This document shows, one piece after another, positions 1 through 10,425 of a stretch of 64,000 bases of DNA (its first letter is position 1; every line of letters begins with the position of its first letter). The notes beneath the pieces are model-generated. The model saw only the letters and a program-made list of their open reading frames with translations, did not search any database and was not told the origin of the DNA. Location: positions 386,536 through 450,535 of the forward strand of contig NC_030999.1 in assembly GCF_000149955.1 (NCBI RefSeq). The letters are read 5' to 3'. This DNA comes from Fusarium oxysporum f. sp. lycopersici 4287. Lineage: Eukaryota > Ascomycota > Sordariomycetes > Hypocreales > Nectriaceae. The translations under genes were made by a program, and so were the position numbers.

Positions 1-68
1 CTCCTTAAATAGTATCCACATCCTAGCCACCAGTAGGTCGGACCACCTTAGCCACACTGTCTCAACAC

Positions 69-2021
69 CCCGAGGGTCTCTTGCGCTGGATCGATGCCTT
101 TTGTTCAGAGCGAACTGCAACCATTGTAATTAATGGCCAAAGTTCCGAAAACCGACCTCTACCACAAGCAGGACTTCCGCAGGGATCGCCCCTATCGCCG
201 ATACTGTTTCTATTCTTCAATGCAGATCTAGTGCAAACTCAGATCGATAAGAATGGTGGGGCTATTGCATTTGTCGATGACTACACTGCGTGGGTATCGG
301 GACCGACAGCCCAGAGCAACCAGAGAGGAATACAAGCAATAATTGATAAAGCTCTCGACTGGGAGAGACGCAGCGGCGCGACATTTGAGGCGGAAAAGAC
401 GGCGATCATACATTTCACCAGGTACACAGGCAGAGTAGACTCAGAACCATTTGCTATTAAGGGCGAGAGAGTCTTTCCGAAGGATCAGGTCAAGATCCTG
501 GGGGTCATCATGGACTCACGGCTTCACTACAAGCAACACATCGCAAGGGCAGCAACCAAGGGTTTAGGAGCTGCGTTGGAACTGAAACGGCTGAAGGGAA
601 TGGCTCCCTCAACAACGAGGCAGCTTTTTACAGCCATGGTAGCCCCTGTGGTGGACTACGCCTCCAACGTCTGGATGCATGCGTGCAAAACAGTATCGGC
701 ATATGCGATCCATCGAGTACAAAGAATAGGAGCACAGACGATTATAGGGTCCTTCACAAGCGTGGCGACAGGAGTGGCCGAAGCTGAAGCCCACATAGCG
801 ACCATTCAAGAAAGGTTCTGGAGACGAGCAAGCAAGTTATGGGTAGACATACACACGCTGCCGCGGACCAACCCGGTCCGGGAACTCCTACGAGGAATCA
901 AAGCCTTCAGGCGCTTCATATCTCCACTCAGGCGCATCGCGGATGTATGCAGAGAGGTACCGAAGGATACCATGGAAGTCATTCAACCATTCACCCTCGC
1001 TCCGTGGGAGGCACGCCTACAAGTCATACTGAACAGTCAAGGAGAGGAAGAAGAAAACAAGACCAAAGAGCTAACCAAAGCAGGATGGGCGGTCAGGATA
1101 GCGACAAGCAGCTCCGCACGGAATGATCTAGTCGGCATGGGAGTAGCTATCAGAATCCCCATATCCGTGGCAAGAGCCGGCAAGATCAACGAAGCCTTTT
1201 CGGTCACCCTGGGTACGAGGGAAGAACACAACCCGTACACAGCCGAACTGGCAGCGATCGCTCATGGTCTCAACTACCTGCCGGAGATGAAGTATCGAGT
1301 CATTGTGATCGCGACAAGTAACAAATCGGCTGCACAAGCTATAGGTAACCCACGCCAGCAGTCAGGTCAAGGACATATACGAGAGATATATGATGCTATA
1401 GAGAAGCTCCGAGGAAACGGCAACAGAGTCAATATCATCTGGCTACCACGCGACAGCGAGCTCAAAATCCAGAAGACAGCCAAGATGTCAGCCCGTTATG
1501 CAACGGAGCCGTACATGACGCCACAGAGAGGATTCGCCAAAGCGAAGACCACAATTCTTAATCGAACTAGGGCAGATCTACAAATGGAGAGGAAGCTACC
1601 AGATGGAGTTGGGAGGCATTCTAGAAAGGTTGACTCAGCTCTGCCTGGTAAGCATACCCGCCTGCTGTACGATCAATTATCATGGAAAGAGGCCAGTGTA
1701 CTGGCGCAGCTCAGAACCGGAATGGCGCGACTGAGCGGTTACCTATATCAGATCAGGGCAGCACCGACGGATGAATGTCCGTGCGGGCGGGCAAAGGAAA
1801 CGGTAGAGCATTTCCTCTTTCGATGCGTGAAATGGACGACACAACGCAAAGAGATGTTTCAGAGTATAAATGAGAAACGCGGCAACCTCTCCTTTCATCT
1901 GGGAGGTAAGGCAGCATCAGACGGTCAGGAATGGACGCCAAACATGGACGCAGTACGAGCCACAATCAGGTTCGCGATCGCTACAGGTCGCCTGGAACAG
2001 ACATGGTCCAAGCGATACTAA
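69..2021 (+). pseudogene. LINE ORF2 fragment: reverse transcriptase end, degenerate RNase H, Cys/His tail
   Basis: The open frame starts abruptly inside the RT palm and has no plausible ATG; it can be read from a TTG at 81. Visible motifs are [17 protein letters not shown], the FVDD active-site box (in place of YADD) and, near the C-terminus, [17 protein letters not shown], the Cys/His motif usual in Tad-clade ORF2. The RNase H-like region (about residues 330-490) follows the family layout but lacks most acidic catalytic residues: SSSARN stands where a DGS is expected and ATSNKSAA where a second Asp is expected. No internal stop is present over 646 codons. The missing endonuclease and RT fingers make it non-functional on its own. 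Confidence 0.85.
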
Positions 2022-2160
2022 CCTAGCATCAAGAAATCAATACTAACTAACTAACTACATTCTCTGACGCCTCAAATAACTAACAGCAGGCTCGCTTCAG
2101 CCGCCGAAGATAGGAAACTGAACACTTGGAGGGATTGGGCTTCAAGTTGACCTGCTACCA
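69..2160 (+). mobile_element. Tad-type LINE, 5'-truncated copy (copy 1)
   Basis: The 3' part of a non-LTR retrotransposon: the distal reverse transcriptase, a RNase H-like region, the C-terminal Cys/His motif and a 3' untranslated region. Protein similarity to copy 2 (4155-8046) begins at about base 69, so the upstream half is missing. A 3' UTR block at 2093-2128 starting CGCTTCAGCCGCCG is also found in copy 2 at 7695-7730, which ties the two copies to one family. The pentanucleotide tail seen in copy 2 is not seen here; from about 2168 the sequence belongs to the neighbouring pogo-like element. Confidence 0.85.
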
Positions 2161-2167
2161 TCCAGGA

Positions 2168-2201
2168 CCACCTAATGCATAACCCCACCTAATGCATAAC
2201 C
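2168..2201. repeat. 17-bp direct tandem repeat next to the pogo-like element
   Basis: CCACCTAATGCATAACC occurs twice without a spacer (2168-2184 and 2185-2201); each unit contains the palindrome ATGCAT. It lies where the 3' UTR of LINE copy 1 ends and the 3' side of the minus-strand transposon begins, so it is probably terminal or subterminal DNA of that transposon. The opposite end is lost in the gap at 4055, so the inverted repeat cannot be checked. Confidence 0.6.
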
Positions 2202-2313
2202 AAAATTTCGCCCCTCCCATACAAAATCCAAATTTTGATGTCCACAAAAACAGGCCCGATTCTCAACTAATAAATGAGGCTTTGGAGAAAGTTTCTAGAA
2301 AATTGCTCAATTT

Positions 2314-4054
2314 TTACTGTCTGCGTGGCTTTTTGACCTCCCGACCGCTCCGTGTGCGCTGGCAGTGCTTTGCTACGACCATAAAGTCATCACGTTCGTC
2401 CTCTGACCTGACACCCACCTCAATCACCGACTCGACCTCCTCATCCACATCCACCTCTATTTCTGCCTCCTTTGAGTCAGGGAGAGCTTCTCCAGCCGCT
2501 AGATTCTCCGACAGAGCCATGAATTGTCGGTTCGGGTTTGGTACCGCCTTTCTTTTCTTCCCTCGCCGCACCTGGGCCATCTGCTCCTCGAGGCCAGTAA
2601 TCCGCGCATTCTGAACGGCCACCTTCATCTCTAAAGCTTCCAATCCCTTTGCGATCTTACTGTACTTCCGCCTGGTCGGACGGCTTCGGTGTTTGGCCAT
2701 TTCCTTTACTTGCCGACTCGTTTTCGGCGTATCATCTGAGTGCAGTTGAGGAGGGCTCAGCGTCTTTAACTCTTCCAGCAGTTTTTCTTTGTCCCGTTGA
2801 ATTTCAGGATGTGCTAGAGCTTTATACCGATTTATTGGCCAATTTTCAGTAAACCTCCAGCCGGATAAGATAACATCTTTCCTCATGCCCGCCTCCCTGG
2901 CTTTCGCATATGCCCGGATAAAGTTGGCTTTGTCAACCGGCGCAGAATCGGTCAAACTAGCCAGCTTTTGGAGTTCTTTCCGGTACGCACCTTTGATGAC
3001 ATTAAAAATCCCATTATCTAATGGCTGCAGACCATGGGAACAATGTGCTGGTAAGTAACAGCAGTAGACGTTATTCAGAAAGCACGTAGCCATCCACTCG
3101 TCCTGACTGCTCGTCAGCGACCCTAAAGCGGGTGACTCAGCGGCGAAAACACCGAAATGCTCACCTGCGCATGGCTCCCGTGACCGCCAAGGATAATAAG
3201 TCTCGCATCCGATGCATCACGAGGCTCCGTTTGTGGTAGATAAACGTCCTTCAACCACTCGAGAGCAATATGGTTGTCTGTCCAGCCGTTCGGTGATGTG
3301 ATGTAGTGCCAGTCCGCTATTAATTCGAATTCGTTAAGGAACCACTGCTTCTGCAGCTCTTTTCCTTTAAAGATAATTCCCGGTTTCAAAGCACGGCCAG
3401 TTGCGGTGACAGCCTCAATAAACGAAGTCCAGGTGCGCGACTGAACGCCTTTCAACATCGCCTTCTTCTTCGGGTCAGAGCTCCCGATCACGAGGCTGTC
3501 CAGACCTCATGGACAACCAATTAGCTATGCCCTATAAAAGCCTATAGAGTATTTGCAGAAGACTTACCGAAACCCGCCATTATACCGCCCTCGTCCACGT
3601 TAACTGTGTTCTCAGGCTTGATCCAGCCGTACTCGTTCTCCCTGATATCGAAGTACCAATTGACCGCCTTCGGAGTAAAGCCGTCAAATCTGGCGGCTTC
3701 TTGACGTTTTCCAATCTTGGTAGATAGCTTGGGGTGACGTTTGACGAACCTGGTGGTCCAGTGCTTGCCTAAAGGTTTGTTATCGCCTTGTTATTGGAGG
3801 ATGGCCTCGACACAGGCGCGGACCTGGCTGTGCGAGGGAGCATAGCCTAGAGACTCTTGTCGCAGCACCCAACGAATAAGCGTCTCCTCCTGGCTCTTTG
3901 TAATACGCTGGTGGGCCTGAATACGTTCAATCCTGCTTGCTTGACCGGAAAGTCGTCTCGAAATGGTCCACTGAGGTACTCCACGTTTCTGGGCCGCCTC
4001 ATTCTGTGAGAGGCCTCTATCGGTGGTGTCGAATATAGCCTCAGCTACGTCATC
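2314..4054 (-). pseudogene. pogo/Fot-like DDE transposase, three exons, inactive
   Basis: Reading right to left, the HTH DNA-binding region (SQNEAAQKRGVPQWTISRRL) ends at a TAA at 3791-3793, after which the same frame continues without a stop; a CAA to TAA change explains this. Introns fit at 3506-3567 (branch CTAAT) and 3103-3164 (branch CTGAC), and the phases agree. The first DDE aspartate is in NVDEGGIMAGFG and the third in LQPLDNGIF. The second motif reads LIILGGHGSH where the family has DGHGSH, so the middle catalytic Asp is Gly. The C-terminal part is charged and partly coiled coil. The N-terminus lies in the gap. The family assignment is firm; the exact family name is not. Confidence 0.8.
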
Positions 4055-4154
4055 NNNNNNNNNNNNNNNNNNNNNNNNNNNNNNNNNNNNNNNNNNNNNN
4101 NNNNNNNNNNNNNNNNNNNNNNNNNNNNNNNNNNNNNNNNNNNNNNNNNNNNNN
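4055..4154. other. Assembly gap (100 N)
   Basis: A run of exactly 100 N, the usual placeholder for a gap of unknown size. It joins the 5' part of the pogo-like transposase to the endonuclease region of LINE copy 2, so the order across the gap is not proven. Confidence 0.98.
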
Positions 4155-7100
4155 TCCTGGTTGTGTCCGTCTATGTACCAGGACGAGACGATCAAGCGTT
4201 GCAAGACACCTGTAACCTTCTGCGTCAGGTCATCTCAGGCACAAGAAGACAGGCCGATAGACTGGTGGATGTGGTGGTTGTCGGTGACTTCAATCGGCAC
4301 GACCAATTGTGGGGAGGAGACGATGTTTCCCTTACTAGGCAAGGCGAAGCTGATCAGATCATCCATCTTATGAGTGAGCTTGATCTCACGAGCCTGCTTC
4401 CCAGAGAACGAAGACGTGGAATGGCGGAGACTTTGAGACAACAGTCGACCTGGTCCTCGCTTCCGCAGATATAGCGTCTTCAACGGTCAAGTGTATGGTA
4501 CACGGCACAGAGCACGGATCTGACCATCGCGCTATCGAGACGGAGTTTGATATCTCTGTCCCAGTACCACAAGTTCGAGAACGGCTTTTACTCAAGAATG
4601 CACCATGGAAAGAAATCAACATTCGGATCGCCACGGCACTGAAGTCTAGTCCAGAGGAATGTACCGTACAGCAGAAGACCGACAGGCTTATGACCGTGGT
4701 GTTAGAGGCGATCCGCGCGCTGACACCCAGAGCTAAGCCGTCGCCCTATGCAAAACGATGGTGGACTTCAGACCTCACGCAGCTCCGCCAGATACATACG
4801 CATTGGAGGAATCGCGCTAGAGCATCGAGACGAGCGGGGCGAATATGCGAAGAGCTGGAAGAGACAGCTCGAGGAGCAGCAAAGCAGTATCACGATGCGA
4901 TCAGACAGCAGAAAAAGACACACTGGAACGAATTCCTAGCTGACAACGATAACATCTGGAAGGCAGCAAAGTACCTCAAGTCTGGAGAAGATACAGCATT
5001 TGGCAAGGTACCCCAGCTCACAAGGGCTGATGGCACCCGCACGACCAACAACAGGGAACAAGCCGAGGAGATGTTGACCACCTTCTTCCCCCCGTTACCA
5101 GAGCAAATCGAAGAGGAAGGCGAACGACCTCAGCGTGGAGCTGCCATTAGCATGCCAGATATCACTATGGAGGAGGTAGAGAGACAGCTCTCCATGGCCA
5201 AGTCTTGGAAAGCACCTGGTGAGGACGGATTGCCCACCGTAGTCTGGAAGCAGATCTGGCCGTCTGTTAAGGACCGAGTCCTCTCACTGTTTCGTGCATC
5301 GTTGAGAGAAGGAGTGCTGCCGAGCCAATGGAGACATGCCAAGATCATTCCACTCAAGAAATCAAACAAAGAAAATTATTCGATTGCGAAGGCATGGAGA
5401 CCCATATCACTCTTATCCACGCTAGGCAAGATACTAGAGTCGGTCGTCGCGGAACGGATCTCACATGCCGTTGAGACATACGGATTGCTGCCAACAAATC
5501 ACTTTGGAGCTCGCAAACAGCGTTCTGCTGAGCAGGCCTTGATGTTACTACAAGAGCAGATCTACGCCGCCTGGCGGGGTCGATGGATCCTTAGCCTAGT
5601 GAGTTTCGATGTCAAGGGAGCCTACAACGGAGTGTGCAAAGAAAGACTCATCCAAAGGTTGAGAGCTAGAGGCATACCAGAGGATCTGCTTCGCTGGATT
5701 GAAGCATTTTGCTCGCATCGTACGGCAACTATTCAGGTCAATGGACAAATATCGGAGACACGAAGCTTACCACAAGCTGGGCTGCCACAAGGCTCACCTC
5801 TGTCTCCAATTCTGTTTCTGTTTTTCAATGCAGACCTCGTACAGCAGCCCATAGATTGCTACGGGGGAGCGATAGCGTTTGTGGATGACTTTACGGCCTG
5901 GGTAACAGGTCCAACAGCAGAGGGCAATCGTGATGGGATCAAGAAGATCATTAAGAAGGCACTAGACTGGGAAAAGAGAAGTGGCGCAACTTTCGAGACG
6001 GACAAGACGGCAATTATACACTTTACTCGGAAAGCGTATAAGCTCAACTCGGAGCCTTTCGAGATCAGAGGACAGCTTGTCCCACCGAAAACCCAGGTCA
6101 AGGTCCTCGGAATGATCATGGATTCGGGCCTCAAATACAAAGAGCACATTGCACGAGCAGCGGCCAAAGGCTTGAATGCTGCGATGGAGCTACAGAGGCT
6201 CAGGGGCCTTACACCACGAACAGCACGACAGTTGTTTACAGCCACAGTGGCTCCAGTAGTGGATTACGCATCGAATGTATGGATGCACGCCTGCAGATAT
6301 AGGAGGGCGAGTCCTATCAACAGGGTTCAGAGGATTGGAGCGAACACCATCGTAGGAACGTTCCTCACGGTGGCAACAAGCGTAGCGGAAGCAGAGGCGC
6401 ATATCGCCAGCGCACATGAACGGTTCTGGAGACGGGCAATTAAGATGTGGACTGATCTACATACCCTTCCGACAAGCAACCCTCTCCGAAGCTCTACATC
6501 TCGCATTCGAAAGTTCAGAAGATACAATCGCTCGCCATTCTACGAGGTAGCAGTGGCACTCAATGAGATCCCGATGGAAGAACTAGAAACGATCAACCCT
6601 TTCACGTTGGCACCCTGGGTAGAACGGGTGCAGGCTATAGTGGATGATGGGGATAGTGTTGAGACGACACAAGCAGATCTAGGATGGGCGGTACGCGCCG
6701 CAGTGAGTAGTTCAGCACGGAATGGGGTAGTCGGAGTCGGCGGGGCCATCGAGATCCCTGCCTCGGTGCGAGGAGGACCGAAGCTTGAGCGCTTTTCCTT
6801 CACGCTCGGCATGAGGACGGAGCAGAACCCATTTTCTGGACAACTAGCAGCGATGGCTTACGCGTTGAGACACTTACCCGACCTTGAGTATCGAAGCGTG
6901 GCACTGTTGGCGAGCAACAAAGCCGCCGCGCTCACGGTCCGAAACCCTCGCCAGCAGTCCGGTCAAGAGTATGTTGGATGCATATATGATTCCATCGATG
7001 TATTGAGGGTCAAAGGAAACGTGGTGGCTGTCGTATGGATGCCCATCAGTGCTGAACACAGGCTCCTGAAAATGGCTAAGAAGGAGGCGCGAAGTGCGAG

Positions 7101-7605
7101 CCAAGACGGTGCCGACCCGGCTCGGAAGTTTCCCCGAATGCGATCAACGACCCTGAACATAGTTCAATCAGGTAAGCATACTAGGAAACAGCTACCAGAT
7201 AACGTCGGGAGGTTTTCAAAGAAGGTCGATGCCGCACTCCCAGGCAAGCACACCCGACTGCTCTATGATGGCTTGTCACGGAGAGAAGCCAGCGTGCTAG
7301 CACAACTTAGGACAGGCATGGCCAGATTAAATGGATACCTCTTCCGGATCAGCGTAGCAGCGTCACAGCAATGCGCATGCGGACAAGCGATAGAGACAGT
7401 AGAACACTTTCTCTTTCGATGCACGAAATGGACAGCGCATAGGACTGAAATGCTGCAATGCACGGAGACATTGAGAGGAAATCTCTCGTTCTACCTAGGA
7501 GGAAAATCACCATCGGATGACGCAAAGTGGACGCCAAACATGCAGGCAGTCCATGCAACTATACGATTTGCAATGGCCACAGGCCGACTCGACACACAAT
7601 ACTGA
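4155..7605 (+). pseudogene. LINE ORF2: endonuclease, reverse transcriptase, degenerate RNase H; one frameshift
   Basis: The endonuclease part (VVVVGDFNRHDQLWGG) is read in one frame up to about 4400; the rest continues in another frame, starting with TVDLVLAS and GSDHRAI and running to 7605. A single missing base near 4401-4408 accounts for the shift. The RT has [10 protein letters not shown] (first Asp), [10 protein letters not shown] and FVDDFTAW. The RNase H-like region (about 6680-7110) has SSSARN instead of [12 protein letters not shown] with Gln in place of the Glu kept in copy 1, and no canonical Asp in the last motif. The C-terminal motif is [17 protein letters not shown]. Except for the frameshift it is open for over 1000 codons. 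Confidence 0.87.
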
Positions 7606-8025
7606 AACCAGATTGCAAGAATCTCACCTACTTTTACTAACCTACTTACACTAAACACCAAACACCAAACACCCCGTCTCATACAAGCGGACATCGCTTC
7701 AGCCGCCGTAGATAGGACGTTGAACACTTGAAGAACAGCCTTCAAGCTAGTTCGCTGGCTATGCTAGTAAATTAGGGGAAAACGCAGGGAGCAATAGGGT
7801 AGAAGGGAAAAGCACAATCGAGGAACAGGCGCATTATGGGCTTGAGGAGACCTATTTCAATTCATATGGTGAAAAGCAAGGCATAGTCTGGGCTTTAGGA
7901 AATGCGGACACAGATTGAGCAACGTGTAGCACAGCATGGGCTTGGGGAGGCGAGGACGAAAACTAGGCAATGTACGTACGAATTAGTGATTAGTGCCCTA
8001 TCGGCCAAAATAAGCCGCCGGGCGT

Positions 8026-8046
8026 AATAAATTGTATTGTATTGTA
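8026..8046 (+). repeat. LINE copy 2 3' tail: AATAAA followed by (TTGTA)3
   Basis: The polyadenylation-like hexamer overlaps the first pentamer. Short pentamer arrays at the 3' end are a usual result of target-primed reverse transcription in this type of LINE, and they fix the element boundary at about 8046. Confidence 0.75.
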
Positions 8047-8119
8047 CAAGTACCTCTTTATCAAAAACTTTCAGTTTTCGATGTGACGAGCCGGGACACT
8101 ACTTCCCGTCTCTAGTTAA

Positions 8120-8494
8120 TTACATGCGATACACGTCAACCAAATCTCGTGGGTCCAAGACTAACGCATTCTCCGGCATTCCCTGCATGCCTCGTCTACG
8201 ACAATCCGCAACCTGCTGTAGCCCTGCCTCCAGCGTGTCACAGTAAAAACACCATAACCTTATCGGTTCATCCACCGTTTCCGGTGAAAGTACATTTCCC
8301 AATGTATATGTGACCTTCTGAGGATAGAAACGAACGCTCTTCAGATGAATCCGCCTCCCGGATTCCCACTGGGCGTCGAAAAGACGTATCAAGTTCTGCC
8401 TCATCTGTTTCGGCGTCAAATAGACCCTCCTTCGGTCGGGTTCTGTCAAAGAAACCTCACCCTGTTCGGCTCCACCTAACGGTGATTGACTCAT
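8120..8494 (-). CDS. Unidentified 124-residue ORF in the hairpin-rich block
   Basis: An ATG-initiated minus-strand frame ending LVDVYRM. The product is charged, has no signal peptide or membrane segment, and contains several aromatic residues (IRLWCFYCDTLEAG). I do not recognise a family. It overlaps DNA that folds into short perfect hairpins (8273-8286 and 8347-8365), so the frame could be a by-product of the structured sequence. No intron or promoter is evident. It lies directly after the LINE tail and could belong to an unrecognised mobile element covering 8047-9300. Confidence 0.3.
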   Translation of the reverse strand: MSQSPLGGAEQGEVSLTEPDRRRVYLTPKQMRQNLIRLFDAQWESGRRIHLKSVRFYPQKVTYTLGNVLSPETVDEPIRLWCFYCDTLEAGLQQVADCRRRGMQGMPENALVLDPRDLVDVYRM

Positions 8495-9300
8495 CCTTCG
8501 TCTAGTATCGTGACCTCCGTCACTCTCTACTATAGTCTCGACGTCCCGTCCCGGTCTAAGAATATAAAAGACACGCCTTCCCGTCGTGAATCACTATCGT
8601 GATCTCAACACATTGAGATAACCTCACTCTGTTCGTCAACTGTCGGTCGCCTCAGCTCCCGCTTGCATTTAGTCAGTCGTGCATCCATGCACTCCGATCT
8701 CTCGATCCTGAAATAAATATCCAACACACCTCTTCGTTGACCACTACCGTGGACTCAATTGAAATTGAGAGTCGTTCGTCCCTCACGTACCCCAGTCGCC
8801 TTCGGCTCCTGTTTGTGTATAGGGTAATGAATGACCGTTCACCCGTTCACTAGCTCCAATCGAAGCATCATCTGCTCACTCATTCGCAACGGACTGGCGT
8901 CCTAGATGAAAGTTCGCCAGTGCTCACACTCGTTTCACTCAAACAATGTTGTTTGGAAAAGGATGTCCAAAAACCACATCCGTGGGAAGTCGTCCCTCCT
9001 TATGCTCCTCAGACCCGTCCTGCGGGGTAGTGAACTCCGACCAGATCGTTCGTTCCTCACTCATTGGTGCGTGAAGACGGGTCTCCACTCCTCCGTCGTT
9101 TCAACCACTTAGAACCGGTCTTCGCTCGTCCCTCGCTCTCGACCTTTACAGGCATTGCTCATCGCTTACGCTCTTCACCTATCAACTGCTGCGCTCCGCT
9201 TGCCTTAGGGTGATGGACATAATCTGTGACCAGATTGTCCCATGTCCCATCGTCCCCCTTGAACCAATGTTAGAGATCGCGTTCCGCGATCAAGGGGGAC
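8270..9300. repeat. Block of closely spaced short perfect hairpins, function unknown
   Basis: At least ten perfect inverted repeats with 4-7 bp arms and loops mostly of 2-9 bases lie in about 1 kb. Examples by position: 8273-8286, 8347-8365, 8590-8603, 8604-8617, 8679-8692, 8754-8769, 8893-8921 (15-base loop), 8940-8955, 8961-8981 and 9221-9236. It closes with an 11-bp inverted repeat (9252-9262 with 9290-9300) around a 7-bp stem, 3-base-loop hairpin (9275-9291). The plus strand is C/T-rich and repeats CGTCCCTC near 8779, 8987 and 9127. No coding explanation fits beyond the small ORF. The hairpins are visible; a role is not. Confidence 0.65.
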
Positions 9301-9319
9301 TTCTCTACCTACTATAAAT

Positions 9320-9752
9320 ATGGGTGAATTGGCCTCGAGTTTCAGTGGCATACAACGAGCATCTTGGGAAGCAACATGCGCTCCTGATGACGACGTTTCG
9401 GTGCCGCAACCTCAACACCTGTCTACAAATAACAACTATCCTCCCAGCTCGGAACGGCCCATCAAGAAGAAGCGTCGTCGTAACGGCATGCAAGAGGCTC
9501 CCAGGGTTGTGGGACAAGTTGGAGTGCCTAATCCAGCACCTCGCCCTCGAAGGACTATAAAGAAGTTCGCGCCAGAAGAGGTGGCGCGGTTGATCGAACT
9601 CAGGAAAAAAAAAAAAGCTGACATGGAAGCAAATCGCAGAAGAGTTTCCGGGGCGATCTCCCGATTCATTGAAAGTTAAATATTGCACGGAGCGCAAAAA
9701 CAGACCAGCCAAGATTGATGAGGCCAACCAGAGGGTGCCACCCAGCCCCTAA
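9320..9752 (+). pseudogene. Myb/SANT-like DNA-binding protein, frame broken at a 12-A run
   Basis: The frame starts at ATG 9320, passes a basic stretch (KKKRRR) and enters a Myb-like helix region (FAPEEVARLIELRKKK). At 9605-9616 there are 12 consecutive A. After them the Myb-like reading continues in another frame as LTWKQIAEEFPGRSPDSLKV, then KYCTERKNRPAKIDEA, ending at TAA 9750-9752. WKQIAEEFPGRS with a Leu/Val-rich third helix is typical of fungal Myb/SANT domains. The broken frame may be a true indel, polymerase slippage or a sequencing error. The uncorrected frame gives only 119 residues with an ordinary-looking but unrelated end. Confidence 0.6.
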
Positions 9753-10425
9753 ATAACTCATCATGGTGTGTTTGAAAGACTTTCTGACTTTTTATGTGGG
9801 ACCAAAAGGTTCAAACTCGCCTCGGAGGTGGATAGAATGGAATATTGACAATAGTTGCCAATGAAACGGTCCTGGCGTTGCTGTAGGATCTTGTGAACAA
9901 TGCGCTCAGCCACTCGAGTCATCCCAAGGAGCAACCTCACGCACTAGATCGGAAGGGCTTTGAAGGTGAGGTGAAGTTTACTAAGCTACTGACGTAATAT
10001 AGCGAACATTGGGAGGACACAACTCGAAGTCTTCATAGACTTTATGACGAATGATACAATTAATATTGGTGTGGTGACTGTGATTTCGCACTTTTCCCCT
10101 GAAGCACTCCGTTATGCCAAGCTTTGCCCCAACAATGCGGTCCCCGAATAAACGTGATGAATAAAAAGCAGACGCGCCCAAGTTGAGCCAAATCCACTTA
10201 GTTTTGGATCGAGATGGTGTTGAACTTCCGTCGTACGTTCTAGAGAAATGCTTGAGGATATGAACACATCGACGCGTCTTCCGGATTTGGTATCTCATAG
10301 TGTGACAAGTAATTATGGTAGACAAAGGGTGCATGTCTTGGTAAAAGAAGGTGATTCCCAAGGCCAGTCAACACATGCCTGCCTCCTCAGTGCTGAATAG
10401 TTCCAGCAAGAGATCTTCATACTTA
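9753..10425. other. Intergenic, no supported gene
   Basis: A 126-codon minus-strand frame at 9981-10361 lies here. It has scattered Cys and His but no regular finger spacing and no recognisable similarity. It could be the decayed downstream exon of the zinc-finger gene at 10426-11733, but I cannot show that. Nothing else is supported. Confidence 0.5.

Larger units (their letters stand above)
2168..4054 (-). mobile_element. pogo/Fot-like (Tc1/mariner superfamily) DNA transposon, truncated by assembly gap
   Basis: A minus-strand element with one transposase reading, bounded on the left by the 17-bp repeat and on the right by the gap at 4055-4154. The transposase carries a premature stop and a changed catalytic residue, so the copy looks dead. 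The element lies directly against the 3' UTR of LINE copy 1. Confidence 0.75.
4155..8046 (+). mobile_element. Tad-type LINE (copy 2), 5' end lost in gap
   Basis: It contains most of ORF2, a 3' UTR of about 440 bases and a 3' tail. The UTR holds a three-fold CACCAAA-type repeat near 7652-7672 and the block shared with copy 1 at 7695-7730. The element ends with AATAAA (8026-8031) running into three TTGTA units (8032-8046), a typical LINE pentanucleotide tail. The 5' UTR, ORF1 and the start of ORF2 are not seen. Confidence 0.88.

Noticed and set aside
3131..3164. Shorter introns (29 or 42 bp) in the pogo-like transposase
   Set aside because: The 29-bp option is too short and the 42-bp option gives a stop; the 62-bp intron 3103-3164 with a CTGAC branch restores the family sequence in phase.
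8512..9310. Helitron end (hairpin followed by CTRR) to explain the hairpin block
   Set aside because: The terminal hairpin at 9275-9291 is not followed by CTRR at the right distance, and no Rep/helicase coding sequence is seen.
9313..9320. TATAAATA as promoter of the Myb-like gene
   Set aside because: It overlaps the ATG at 9320, so it cannot be the core promoter for that start; no other support.
9436..9727. Minus-strand frames across the Myb-like gene
   Set aside because: Shadow frames of a plus-strand coding sequence with recognisable domain similarity.
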